This document shows, piece after piece, positions 1 to 11,400 of a stretch of 64,000 bases of DNA. A program made the translations under genes and the position numbers. The notes below the pieces were generated by a model, which did no database searches, was not told the DNA's origin, and was given only the letters and a program-made list of their open reading frames with translations. Source of the stretch: Auanema rhodensis (lineage: Eukaryota > Nematoda > Chromadorea > Rhabditida > Rhabditidae). Numbering within the stretch: the stretch's first letter is position 1; each line of letters begins with the position of its first letter. The stretch lies in NCBI GenBank assembly GCA_964057225.1, contig OZ059895.1, positions 1,364,001 to 1,428,000 on the forward strand, in the 5' to 3' direction.

Positions 1-66
1 GTCCATCGTCTTTGCCTTAAAAAAAGGAATCTGAAAACATCTACTTTTTGCTAAATTATTTTGAAA

Positions 67-78
67 TTTTTCGAAAAA
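67..78. other. 12-bp palindrome TTTTTCGAAAAA inside an A/T-tract block
   Basis: The palindrome is centred on the CpG at 72-73. It sits in a block (61-98) where A or T runs recur about every 10-12 bases: 64-71, 74-84, 88-91 and 94-98. Such spacing is typical of intrinsically bent DNA, common in satellites. The T72 subfamily (for example M70, M71, M79, M81, M84, M85, M141, M149, M155, M178) loses both the CpG and the perfect symmetry. Confidence 0.65.
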
Positions 79-105
79 ATTTTTGTCAAAATGTTTTTGG
101 AAGCA

Positions 106-133
106 ATGTTGAGTGTACATGGAAACTCAACAT
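106..133. other. 8-bp inverted repeat with 12-base loop, monomer 106-133
   Basis: ATGTTGAG (106-113) pairs with CTCAACAT (126-133). The loop is the 12 bases 114-125. An alternative pairing AGTGTA (112-117) with TACACT (133-138) overlaps it. The dyad is intact in nearly all monomers. It is broken by A131 in M3 and M15-M17, by A108 in M44, by C109 in M83 and by C132 in M176. Confidence 0.75.
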
Positions 134-223
134 ACACTAATGCATCATTTTTCAAACGATCATAACTAATTTTTGTATTAGGCGTTTCTCAATGTAGTAT
201 AGTGCATTCGATGCGGATTTTTA

Positions 224-260
224 AGCTGCGTCGATCTGTGTTATCAGATTTGCGCTAGCT
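224..260. other. Imperfect nested dyad, monomer 224-260
   Basis: The outer arms AGCTGCG (224-230) and CGCTAGCT (253-260) pair with one bulged base. The inner arms ATCTG (234-238) and CAGAT (245-249) pair exactly around the 6-base loop TGTTAT. T234 breaks the outer inner-arm pair (234 with 249). C248, found in M28 and M35, breaks the next one. GCGAAAGCT in M93, M164 and M182 disrupts the outer arm. These changes are not compensated, so selection for the structure is not supported. Confidence 0.6.
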
Positions 261-284
261 TGAAAATGCACCGAGATATCAACT

Positions 285-306
285 GATATAAGTTCACACT
301 TATATC
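285..306. other. Perfect 9-bp inverted repeat (hairpin or cruciform), monomer 285-306
   Basis: The arms GATATAAGT (285-293) and ACTTATATC (298-306) are exact reverse complements around the 4-base loop TCAC. The same dyad recurs in most monomers at the same offset. The A300 subfamilies change the right arm to ACATATATC and create one mismatch in the stem. It is the strongest hairpin in the monomer. A role (protein binding, cruciform) is only a possibility. It has no U-tract and is not a bacterial terminator. Confidence 0.8.
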
Positions 307-334
307 CTCGATTTTCACCCTGAAGAATTAATTT

Positions 335-351
335 TTTCGTTGAATAACATT
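335..351 (+). other. CENP-B-box-like half site, monomer 335-351
   Basis: Aligned to the CENP-B core pattern NTTCGNNNNANNCGGGN, the monomer has TTCG at 336-339 and the A at 344, but not CGGG at 347-350: five of nine essential bases. The sequence is almost invariant across the array; exceptions include M123 (TTGTTG), M171 (CGTCGAAT), M20 (GAATCACA) and M152/M158 (AACCTTG). It may be chance. Half-matches of this kind are reported in satellites of several animal groups without proof of binding. Confidence 0.3.
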
Positions 352-1755
352 GTCCATCGTCTTTGCCTTGAAAAAAAGAATCTAAAAACATCTACTTTTT
401 GCTAAATTATTTTGAAATTTTTCGAAAAAATTTTTGTCAAAATGTTTTTGGAAGCAATGTTGAGTGTACATGGAAACTCAACATACACTAATGCATCATT
501 TTTCAAACGATCATAACTAATTTTTGTATTAGGCGTTTTTCAATGTAGTATAGTGCATTCGATGCGGATTTTTAAGCTGCGTCGATCTGTGTTATCAGAT
601 TTGCGCTAGCTTGAAAATGCACCGAGATATCAACTGATATAAGTTCACACTTATATCCTCGATTTTCACCCTGAAGAATTAATTTTTTCGTTGAATAACA
701 TTGTCCATCGTCTTTGCCTTAAAAAAAGGAATCTGAAAACATCTACTTTTTGCTAAATTATTTTGAAATTTTTCGAAAAAATTTTTGTCAAAATGTTTTT
801 GGAAGCAATGTTGAGTGTACATGGAAACTCAAAATACACTAATGCATCATTTTTCAAACGATCATAACTAATTTTTGTATTAGGCGTTTCTCAATGTAGT
901 ATAGTGCATTCGATGCGGATTTTTAAGCTGCGTCGATCTGTGTTATCAGATTTGCGCTAGCTTGAAAATGCACCGAGATATCAACTGATATAAGTTCACA
1001 CTTATATCCTCGATTTTCACCCTGAAGAATTAATTTTTTCGTTGAATAACATTGTCCATCGTCTTTGCCTTAAAAAAAGGAATCTGAAAACATCTACTTT
1101 TTGCTAAATTATTTTGAAATTTTTCGAAAAAATTTTTGTCAAAATGTTTTTGGAAGCAATGTTGAGTGTACATGGAAACTCAACATACACTAATGCATCA
1201 TTTTTCAAACGATCATAACTAATTTTTGTATTAGGCGTTTTTCAATGTAGTATAGTGCATTCGATGCGGATTTTTAAGCTGCGTCGATCTGTGTTATCAG
1301 ATTTGCGCTAGCTTGAAAATGCACCGAGATATCAACTGATATAAGTTCACACTTATATCCTCGATTTTCACCCTGAAGAATTAATTTTTTCGTTGAATAA
1401 CATTGTCCATCGTCTTTGCCTTAAAAAAAGGAATCTGAAAACATCTACTTTTTGCTAAATTATTTTGAAATTTTTCGAAAAAATTTTTGTCAAAATGTTT
1501 TTGGAAGCAATGTTGAGTGTACATGGAAACTCAACATACACTAATGCATCATTTTTCAAACGATCATAACTAATTTTTGTATTAGGCGTTTCTCAATGTA
1601 GTATAGTGCATTCGATGCGGATTTTTAAGCTGCGTCGATCTGTGTTATCAGATTTGCGCTAGCTTGAAAATGCACCGAGATATCAACTGATATAAGTTCA
1701 CACTTATATCCTCGATTTTCACCCTGAAGAATTAATTTTTTCGTTGAATAACATT

Positions 1756-4212
1756 GTCCATCGTCTTTGCCTTGAAAAAAGGAATCTAAAAACATCTACT
1801 TTTTGCTAAATTATTTTGAAATTTTTCGAAAAAATTTTTGTCAAAATGTTTTTGGAAGCAATGTTGAGTGTACATGGAAACTCAACATACACTAATGCAT
1901 CATTTTTCAAACGATCATAACTAATTTTTGTATTAAGCGTTTCTCAATGTAATATAGTGCATTCGATGCGGATTTTTAAGCTGCGTCGATCTGTGTTATC
2001 AGATTTGCGCTAGCTTAAAAATGCACCGAGATATCAACTGATATAAGTTCACACTTATATCCTCGATTTTCACCCTGAAGAATTAATTTTTTCGTTGAAT
2101 AACATTAACCATCGTCTTTGCCTTGAAAAAAGGAATCTGAAAACATCTACTTTTTGCTAAATTATTTTGAAATTTTTCGAAAAAATTTTTGTCAAAATGT
2201 TTTTGGAAGCAATGTTGAGTGTACATGGAAACTCAACATACACTGATGCATCATTTTTCAAACGATCATAACTAATTTTTGTATTAAGCGTTTCTCAATT
2301 TAGTATAGTGCATTCGATGCGGATTTTTAAGCTGCGTCGATCTGTGTTATCAGATTTGCGCTAGCTGAAAAATGCACCGAGATATCAACTGATATAAGTT
2401 CACACTTATATCCTCGATTTTCACCCTGAAGAATTAGTTTTTTCGTTGAATAACATTGTCCATCGTCTTTGCCTTGAAAAAAGGAATCTAAAAACATCTA
2501 CTTTTTGCTAAATTATTTTGAAATTTTTCGAAAAAATTTTTGTCAAAATGTTTTTGGAAGCAATGTTGAGTGTACATGGAAACTCAACATACACTAATGC
2601 ATCATTTTTCAAACGATCATAACTAATTTTTGTATTAAGCGTTTCTCAATTTTGTATAGTGCATTCGATGCGGATTTTTAAGCTGCGTCGATCTGTGTTA
2701 TCAGATTTGCGCTAGCTGAAAAATGCACCGAGATATCAACTGATATAAGTTCACACTTATATCCTCGATTTTCACCCTGAAGAATTAATTTTTTCGTTGA
2801 ATAACATTGTCCATCGTCTTTGCCTTGAAAAAAGGAATCTAAAAACATCTACTTTTTGCTAAATTATTTTGAAATTTTTCGAAAAAATTTTTGTCAAAAT
2901 GTTTTTGGAAGCAATGTTGAGTGTACATGGAAACTCAACATACACTAATGCATCATTTTTCAAACGATCATAATTAATTTTTGTATTAAGCGTTTCTCAA
3001 TTTAGTATAGTGCATTCGATGCGGATTTTTAAGCTGCGTCGATCTGTGTTATCAGATTTGCGCTAGCTTAAAAATGCACCGAGATATCAACTGATATAAG
3101 TTCACACTTATATCCTCGATTTTCACCCTGAAGAATTAATTTTTTCGTTGAATAACATTGTCCATCGTCTTTGCCTTGAAAAAAGGAATCTGAAAACATC
3201 TACTTTTTGCTAAATTATTTTGAAATTTTTCGAAAAAATTTTTGTCAAAATGTTTTTGGAAGCAATGTTGAGTGTACATGGAAACTCAACATACACTGAT
3301 GCATCATTTTTCAAACGATCATAACTAATTTTTGTATTAAGCGTTTCTCAATTTAGTATAGTGCATTCGATGCGGATTTTTAAGCTGCGTCGATCTGTGT
3401 TATCAGATTTGCGCTAGCTGAAAAATGCACCGAGATATCAACTGATATAAGTTCACACTTATATCCTCGATTTTCACCCTGAAGAATTAATTTTTTCGTT
3501 GAATAACATTGTCCATCGTCTTTGCCTTGAAAAAAGGAATCTGAAAACATCTACTTTTTGCTAAATTATTTTGAAATTTTTCGAAAAAATTTTTGTCAAA
3601 ATGTTTTTGGAAGCAATGTTGAGTGTACATGGAAACTCAACATACACTGATGCATCATTTTTCAAACGATCATAACTAATTTTTGTATTAAGCGTTTCTC
3701 AATTTAGTATAGTGCATTCGATGCGGATTTTTAAGCTGCGTCGATCTGTGTTATCAGATTTGCGCTAACTGAAAAATGCACCGAGATATCAACTGATATA
3801 AGTTCACACTTATATCCTCGATTTTCACCCTGAAGAATTAATTTTTTCGTTGAATAACATTGTCCATCGTCTTTGCCTTGAAAAAAGGAATCTAAAAACA
3901 TCTACTTTTTGCTAAATTATTTTGAAATTTTTCGAAAAAATTTTTGTCAAAATGTTTTTGGAAGCAATGTTGAGTGTACATGGAAACTCAACATACACTA
4001 ATGCATCATTTTTCAAACGATCATAACTAATTTTTGTATTAAGCGTTTCTCAATGTAGTATAGTGCATTCGATGCGGATTTTTAAGCTGCGTCGTTCTGT
4101 GTTATCAGATTTGCGCTAGCTTAAAAATGCACCGAGATATCAACTGATATAAGTTCACACATATATCCTCGATTTTCACCCTGAAGAATTAATTTTTTCG
4201 TTGAATAACATT
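1756..4212. repeat. M6-M12, mixed A181 monomers
   Basis: Seven monomers carry A181. M6 has TGTAATAT at 193-200. M7, M10 and M11 have G139, TTTAG at 193-197 and GA at 261-262. M8 has TTTTG at 193-197. M9 has T166 and TTAAAA at 260-265. M12 has T234 with A300. M7 starts with AA instead of GT at positions 1-2 (about 2107), a private change. M6-M8 and M12 are the same allele types as M25-M28 in the downstream 7-mer. Confidence 0.88.
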
Positions 4213-5966
4213 GTCCATCGTCTTTGCCTTGAAAAAAGGAATCTAAAAACATCTACTTTTTGCTAAATTATTTTGAAATTTTTCGAAAAAATTTTTGTCA
4301 AAATGTTTTTGGAAGCAATGTTGAGTGTACATGGAAACTCAACATACACTAATGCATCATTTTTCAAACGATCATAACTAATTTTTGTATTAGGCGTTTC
4401 TCAATGTAGTATAGTGCATTCGATGCGGATTTTTAAGCTGCGTCGATCTGTGTTATCAGATTTGCGCTAGCTTGAAAATGCACCGAGATATCAACTGATA
4501 TAAGTTCACACTTATATCCTCGATTTTCACCCTGAAGAATTAATTTTTTCGTTGAATAACATTGTCCATCGTCTTTGCCTTGAAAAAAAGAATCTAAAAA
4601 CATCTACTTTTTGCTAAATTATTTTGAAATTTTTCGAAAAAATTTTTGTCAAAATGTTTTTGGAAGCAATGTTGAGTGTACATGGAAACTCAACATACAC
4701 TAATGCATCATTTTTCAAACGATCATAACTAATTTTTGTATTAGGCGTTTTTCAATGTAGTATAGTGCATTCGATGCGGATTTTTAAGCTGCGTCGATCT
4801 GTGTTATCAGATTTGCGCTAGCTTGAAAATGCACCGAGATATCAACTGATATAAGTTCACACTTATATCCTCGATTTTCACCCTGAAGAATTAATTTTTT
4901 CGTTGAATAACATTGTCCATCGTCTTTGCCTTAAAAAAAGGAATCTGAAAACATCTACTTTTTGCTAAATTATTTTGAAATTTTTCGAAAAAATTTTGTC
5001 AAAATGTTTTTGGAAGCAATGTTGAGTGTACATGGAAACTCAAAATACACTAATGCATCATTTTTCAAACGATCATAACTAATTTTTGTATTAGGCGTTT
5101 CTCAATGTAGTATAGTGCATTCGATGCGGATTTTTAAGCTGCGTCGATCTGTGTTATCAGATTTGCGCTAGCTTGAAAATGCACCGAGATATCAACTGAT
5201 ATAAGTTCACACTTATATCCTCGATTTTCACCCTGAAGAATTAATTTTTTCGTTGAATAACATTGTCCATCGTCTTTGCCTTAAAAAAAGGAATCTGAAA
5301 ACATCTACTTTTTGCTTAATTATTTTGAAATTTTTCGAAAAAATTTTTGTCAAAATGTTTTTGGAAGCAATGTTGAGTGTACATGGAAACTCAAAATACA
5401 CTAATGCATCATTTTTCAAACGATCATAACTAATTTTTGTATTAGGCGTTTCTCAATGTAGTATAGTGCATTCGATGCGGATTTTTAAGCTGCGTCGATC
5501 TGTGTTATCAGATTTGCGCTAGCTTGAAAATGCACCGAGATATCAACTGATATAAGTTCACACTTATATCCTCGATTTTCACCCTGAAGAATTAATTTTT
5601 TCGTTGAATAACATTGTCCATCGTCTTTGCCTTAAAAAAAGGAATCTGAAAACATCTACTTTTTGCTTAATTATTTTGAAATTTTTCGAAAAAATTTTTG
5701 TCAAAATGTTTTTGGAAGCAATGTTGAGTGTACATGGAAACTCAAAATACACTAATGCATCATTTTTCAAACGATCATAACTAATTTTTGTATTAGGCGT
5801 TTCTCAATGTAGTATAGTGCATTCGATGCGGATTTTTAAGCTGCGTCGATCTGTGTTATCAGATTTGCGCTAGCTTGAAAATGCACCGAGATACCAACTG
5901 ATATAAGTTCACACTTATATCCTCGATTTTCACCCTGAAGAATTAATTTTTTCGTTGAATAACATT
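4213..5966. repeat. M13-M17, second G181 block with the only length change
   Basis: Five G181 monomers. M15 (4915-5264) is 350 bp because the T-run after the A-run near 4990 has one T fewer, and every later monomer start is shifted by -1. M15, M16 and M17 all have A131, which breaks the 106-133 dyad. M16 and M17 also share a private A53T change (GCTTAATTA), so one arose from the other by a single-monomer tandem duplication. M17 has a further private change in the 271-283 region (GATACCAAC). Confidence 0.9.
4915..5264. repeat. M15, 350-bp monomer with a 1-bp deletion
   Basis: The segment near 4987-5000 reads AAATTTTGTC where all other monomers have five T residues. Starts at 4915 and 5265 are 350 apart. 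The ratio of position to monomer number agrees at later check points (20007 = 57x351; 63882 = 182x351), so this is the only net length change. It lies at a homopolymer and could be a true deletion or a sequencing slip. Confidence 0.85.
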
Positions 5967-7370
5967 GTCCATCGTCTTTGCCTTGAAAAAAGGAATCTAA
6001 AAACATCTACTTTTTGCTAAATTATTTTGAAATTTTTCGAAAAAATTTTTGTCAAAATGTTTTTGGAAGCAATGTTGAGTGTACATGGAAACTCAACATA
6101 CACTAATGCATCATTTTTCAAACGATCATAACTAATTTTTGTATTAAGCGTTTCTCAATGTAGTATAGTGCATTCGATGCGGATTTTTAAGCTGCGTCGT
6201 TCTGTGTTATCAGATTTGCGCTATCTTAAAAATGCACCGAGATATCAACTGATATAAGTTCACACATATATCCTCGATTTTCACCCTGAAGAATTAATTT
6301 TTTCGTTGAATAACATTGTCCATCGTCTTTGCCTTGAAAAAAGGAATCTAAAAACATCTACTTTTTGCTAAATTATTTTGAAATTTTTCGAAAAAATTTT
6401 TGTCAAAATGTTTTTGGAAGCAATGTTGAGTGTACATGGAAACTCAACATACACTAATGCATCATTTTTCAAACGATCATAATTAATTTTTGTATTAAGC
6501 GTTTCTCAATTTAGTATAGTGCATTCGATGCGGATTTTTAAGCTGCGTCGATCTGTGTTATCAGATTTGCGCTAGCTTAAAAATGCACCGAGATATCAAC
6601 TGATATAAGTTCACACTTATATCCTCGATTTTCACCCTGAAGAATTAATTTTTTCGTTGAATAACATTGTCCATCGTCTTTGCCTTGAAAAAAGGAATCT
6701 GAAAACATCTACTTTTTGCTAAATTATTCTGAAATTTTTCGAAAAAATTTTTGTCAAAATGTTTTTGGAAGCAATGTTGAGTGTACATGGAAACTCAACA
6801 TACACTGATGCATCATTTTTCAAACGATCATAACTAATTTTTGTATTAAGCGTTTCTCAATTTAGTATAAAGCATTCGATGCGGATTTTTAAGCTGCGTC
6901 GATCTGTGTTATCAGATTTGCGCTAGCTGAAAAATGCACCGAGATATCAACTGATATAAGTTCACACTTATATCCTCGATTTTCACCCTGAAGAATTAAT
7001 TTTTTCGTTGAATCACATTGTCCATCGTCTTTGCCTTGAAAAAAGGAATCTAAAAACATCTACTTTTTGCTAAATTATTTTGAAATTTTTCGAAAAAATT
7101 TTTGTCAAAATGTTTTTGGAAGCAATGTTGAGTGTACATGGAAACTCAACATACACTAATGCATCATTTTTCAAACGATCATAACTAATTTTTGTATTAA
7201 GCGTTTCTCAATTTTGTATAGTGCATTCGATGCGGATTTTTAAGCTGCGTCGATCTGTGTTATCAGATTTGCGCTAGCTGAAAAATGCACCGAGATATCA
7301 ACTGATATAAGTTCACACTTATATCCTCGATTTTCACCCTGAAGAATTAATTTTTTCGTTGAATAACATT
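5967..7370. repeat. M18-M21, A181 monomers between G181 blocks
   Basis: The order is M18 (T234/A300), M19 (T166, TTTAG), M20 (G139, TTTAG, GA at 261-262) and M21 (TTTTG). Private changes are GCTATCTT for GCTAGCTT in M18, C for T near position 61 and TATAAAGC for TATAGTGC in M20, and GAATCACA for GAATAACA at the end of M20. The two-monomer step from T234/A300 to T166/TTTAG is also found at M28-M29 and M35-M36. Confidence 0.85.
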
Positions 7371-8423
7371 GTCCATCGTCTTTGCCTTGAAAAAAGGAAT
7401 CTAAAAACATCTACTTTTTGCTAAATTATTTTGAAATTTTTCGAAAAAATTTTTGTCAAAATGTTTTTGGAAGCAATGTTGAGTGTACATGGAAACTCAA
7501 CATACACTAATGCATCATTTTTCAAACGATCATAACTAATTTTTGTATTAGGCGTTTCTCAATGTAGTATAGTGCATTCGATGCGGATTTTTAAGCTGCG
7601 TCGATCTGTGTTATCAGATTTGCGCTAGCTTGAAAATGCACCGAGATATCAACTGATATAAGTTCACACTTATATCCTCGATTTTCACCCTGAAGAATTA
7701 ATTTTTTCGTTGAATAACATTGTCCATCGTCTTTGCCTTAAAAAAAGGAATCTGAAAACATCTACTTTTTGCTAAATTATTTTGAAATTTTTCGAAAAAA
7801 TTTTTGTCAAAATGTTTTTGGAAGCAATGTTGAGTGTACATGGAAACTCAACATACACTAATGCATCATTTTTCAAACGATCATAACTAATTTTTGTATT
7901 AGGCGTTTTTCAATGTAGTATAGTGCATTCGATGCGGATTTTTAAGCTGCGTCGATCTGTGTTATCAGATTTGCGCTAGCTTGAAAATGCACCGAGATAT
8001 CAACTGATATAAGTTCACACTTATATCCTCGATTTTCACCCTGAAGAATTAATTTTTTCGTTGAATAACATTGTCCATCGTCTTTGCCTTAAAAAAAGGA
8101 ATCTGAAAACATCTACTTTTTGCTAAATTATTTTGAAATTTTTCGAAAAAATTTTTGTCAAAATGTTTTTGGAAGCAATGTTGAGTGTACATGGAAACTC
8201 AACATACACTAATGCATCATTTTTCAAACGATCATAACTAATTTTTGTATTAGGCGTTTCTCAATGTAGTATAGTGCATTCGATGCGGATTTTTAAGCTG
8301 CGTCGATCTGTGTTATCAGATTTGCGCTAGCTTGAAAATGCACCGAGATATCAACTGATATAAGTTCACACTTATATCCTCGATTTTCACCCTGAAGAAT
8401 TAATTTTTTCGTTGAATAACATT
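7371..8423. repeat. M22-M24, third and last G181 block
   Basis: Three G181 monomers: M22 (G19, A33), M23 (T188) and M24 (C188, same allele set as M1). M23-M27 reproduce the order of M4-M8. After 8423 no G181 monomer is seen, which marks an internal boundary of the array. Confidence 0.88.
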
Positions 8424-11400
8424 GTCCATCGTCTTTGCCTTGAAAAAAGGAATCTAAAAACATCTACTTTTTGCTAAATTATTTTGAAATTTTTCGAAAA
8501 AATTTTTGTCAAAATGTTTTTGGAAGCAATGTTGAGTGTACATGGAAACTCAACATACACTAATGCATCATTTTTCAAACGATCATAACTAATTTTTGTA
8601 TTAAGCGTTTCTCAATGTAATATAGTGCATTCGATGCGGATTTTTAAGCTGCGTCGATCTGTGTTATCAGATTTGCGCTAGCTTAAAAATGCACCGAGAT
8701 ATCAACTGATATAAGTTCACACTTATATCCTCGATTTTCACCCTGAAGAATTAATTTTTTCGTTGAATAACATTGTCCATCGTCTTTGCCTTGAAAAAAG
8801 GAATCTGAAAACATCTACTTTTTGCTAAATTATTTTGAAATTTTTCGAAAAAATTTTTGTCAAAATGTTTTTGGAAGCAATGTTGAGTGTACATGGAAAC
8901 TCAACATACACTGATGCATCATTTTTCAAACGATCATAACTAATTTTTGTATTAAGCGTTTCTCAATTTAGTATAGTGCATTCGATGCGGATTTTTAAGC
9001 TGCGTCGATCTGTGTTATCAGATTTGCGCTAGCTGAAAAATGCACCGAGATATCAACTGATATAAGTTCACACTTATATCCTCGATTTTCACCCTGAAGA
9101 ATTAATTTTTTCGTTGAATAACATTGTCCATCGTCTTTGCCTTGAAAAAAGGAATCTAAAAACATCTACTTTTTGCTAAATTATTTTGAAATTTTTCGAA
9201 AAAATTTTTGTCAAAATGTTTTTGGAAGCAATGTTGAGTGTACATGGAAACTCAACATACACTAATGCATCATTTTTCAAACGATCATAACTAATTTTTG
9301 TATTAAGCGTTTCTCAATTTTGTATAGTGCATTCGATGCGGATTTTTAAGCTGCGTCGATCTGTGTTATCAGATTTGCGCTAGCTGAAAAATGCACCGAG
9401 ATATCAACTGATATAAGTTCACACTTATATCCTCGATTTTCACCCTGAAGAATTAATTTTTTCGTTGAATAACATTGTCCATCGTCTTTGCCTTGAAAAA
9501 AGGAATCTAAAAACATCTACTTTTTGCTAAATTATTTTGAAATTTTTCGAAAAAATTTTTGTCAAAATGTTTTTGGAAGCAATGTTGAGTGTACATGGAA
9601 ACTCAACATACACTAATGCATCATTTTTCAAACGATCATAACTAATTTTTGTATTAAGCGTTTCTCAATGTAGTATAGTGCATTCGATGCGGATTTTTAA
9701 GCTGCGTCGTTCTGTGTTATCAGCTTTGCGCTAGCTTAAAAATGCACCGAGATATCAACTGATATAAGTTCACACATATATCCTCGATTTTCACCCTGAA
9801 GAATTAATTTTTTCGTTGAATAACATTGTCCATCGTCTTTGCCTTGAAAAAAGGAATCTAAAAACATCTACTTTTTGCTAAATTATTTTGAAATTTTTCG
9901 AAAAAATTTTTGTCAAAATGTTTTTGGAAGCAATGTTGAGTGTACATGGAAACTCAACATACACTAATGCATCATTTTTCAAACGATCATAATTAATTTT
10001 TATATTAAGCGTTTCTCAATTTAGTATAGTGCATTCGATGCGGATTTTTAAGCTGCGTCGATCTGTGTTATCAGATTTGCGCTAGCTTAAAAATGCACCG
10101 AGATATCAACTGATATAAGTTCACACTTATATCCTCGATTTTCACCCTGAAGAATTAATTTTTTCGTTGAATAACATTGTCCATCGTCTTTGCCTTGAAA
10201 AAAGAAATCTGAAAACATCTACTTTTTGCTAAATTATTTTGAAATTTTTCGAAAAAATTTTTGTCAAAATGTTTTTGGAAGCAATGTTGAGTGTACATGG
10301 AAACTCAACATACACTGATGCATCATTTTTCAAACGATCATAACTAATTTTTGTATTAAGCGTTTCTCAATTTAGTATAGTGCATTCGATGCGGATTTTT
10401 AAGCTGCGTCGATCTGTGTTATCAGATTTGCGCTAGCTGAAAAATGCACCGAGATATCAACTGATATAAGTTCACACTTATATCCTCGATTTGCACCCTG
10501 AAGAATTAATTTTTTCGTTGAATAACATTGTCCATCGTCTTTGCCTTGAAAAAAGGAATCTGAAAACATCTACTTTTTGCTAAATTATTTTGAAATTTTT
10601 CGAAAAAATTTTTGTCAAAATGTTTTTGGAAGCAATGTTGAGTGTACATGGAAACTCAACATACACTGATGCATCATTTTTCAAACGATCATAACTAATT
10701 TTTGTATTAAGCGTTTCTCAATTTAGTATAGTGCATTCGATGCGGATTTTTAAGCTGCGTCGATCTGTGTTATCAGATTTGCGCTAGCTGAAAAATGCAC
10801 CGAGATATCAACTGATATAAGTTCACACTTATATCCTCGATTTTCACCCTGAAGAATTAATTTTTTCGTTGAATAACATTGTCCATCGTCTTTGCCTTGA
10901 AAAAAGGAATCTAAAAACATCTACTTTTTGCTAAATTATTTTGAAATTTTTCGAAAAAATTTTTGTCAAAATGTTTTTGGAAGCAATGTTGAGTGTACAT
11001 GGAAACTCAACATACACTAATGCATCATTTTTCAAACGATCATAACTAATTTTTGTATTAAGCGTTTCTCAATGTAATATAGTGCATTCGATGCGGATTT
11101 TTAAGCTGCGTCGATCTGTGTTATCAGATTTGCGCTAGCTTAAAAATGCACCGAGATATCAACTGATATAAGTTCACACTTATATCCTCGATTTTCACCC
11201 TGAAGAATTAATTTTTTCGTTGAATAACATTGTCCATCGTCTTTGCCTTGAAAAAAGGAATCTGAAAACATCTACTTTTTGCTAAATTATTTTGAAATTT
11301 TTCGAAAAAATTTTTGTCAAAATGTTTTTGGAAGCAATGTTGAGTGTACATGGAAACTCAACATACACTGATGCATCATTTTTCAAACGATCATAACTAA

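Larger units (their letters stand above)
1..351. repeat. Reference monomer M1 (G181 subfamily)
   Basis: This is the first complete unit and the coordinate frame used here. In order it holds an A-run at 19-25; an A/T-tract block at 61-98 with the palindrome TTTTTCGAAAAA at 67-78; a dyad at 106-133; the variable 179-197 region; a GC-richer section at 201-260 with a dyad at 224-260; a strong dyad at 285-306; and a CENP-B-box-like half site at 335-351. M1 carries A19, G26, G33, C166, G181, C188, TGTAG at 193-197, A234, TG at 261-262 and T300. M5 has the same allele set and M24 matches it. There is no clear sub-repeat inside the monomer, so 351 bp is the basic unit rather than a dimer of a shorter one. 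Confidence 0.95.
1..1755. repeat. M1-M5, first G181 subfamily block
   Basis: Five monomers share G181 (TTAGGCG), C166, A234 and TG at 261-262. They differ at 188 (T in M2 and M4), 131 (A in M3) and 19/26/33 (GAA in M2, AGG elsewhere). M2-M3 have the same allele order as M14-M15, 12 monomers downstream. M4-M8 have the same order as M23-M27, 19 monomers downstream (6669 bp by monomer count, one base less after the M15 deletion). This subfamily is confined to the first 8.4 kb, so the window probably enters the edge of another array domain here. Confidence 0.9.

Noticed and set aside
285-306. Rho-independent terminator or promoter TATA element (TATAAG)
   Set aside because: The stem is AT-rich, lacks a following T-run, and recurs in every monomer without any gene near it. 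The TATA-like bases are part of the dyad.
5228-5419. 63-residue minus-strand open frame in M15-M16, repeated at 5579-5770 in M16-M17
   Set aside because: It lies inside the satellite, begins with TTG rather than ATG, and is open only because A53T removes a TAG that other monomers keep. The two copies reflect a single-monomer duplication. No domain, signal or coding bias is visible.
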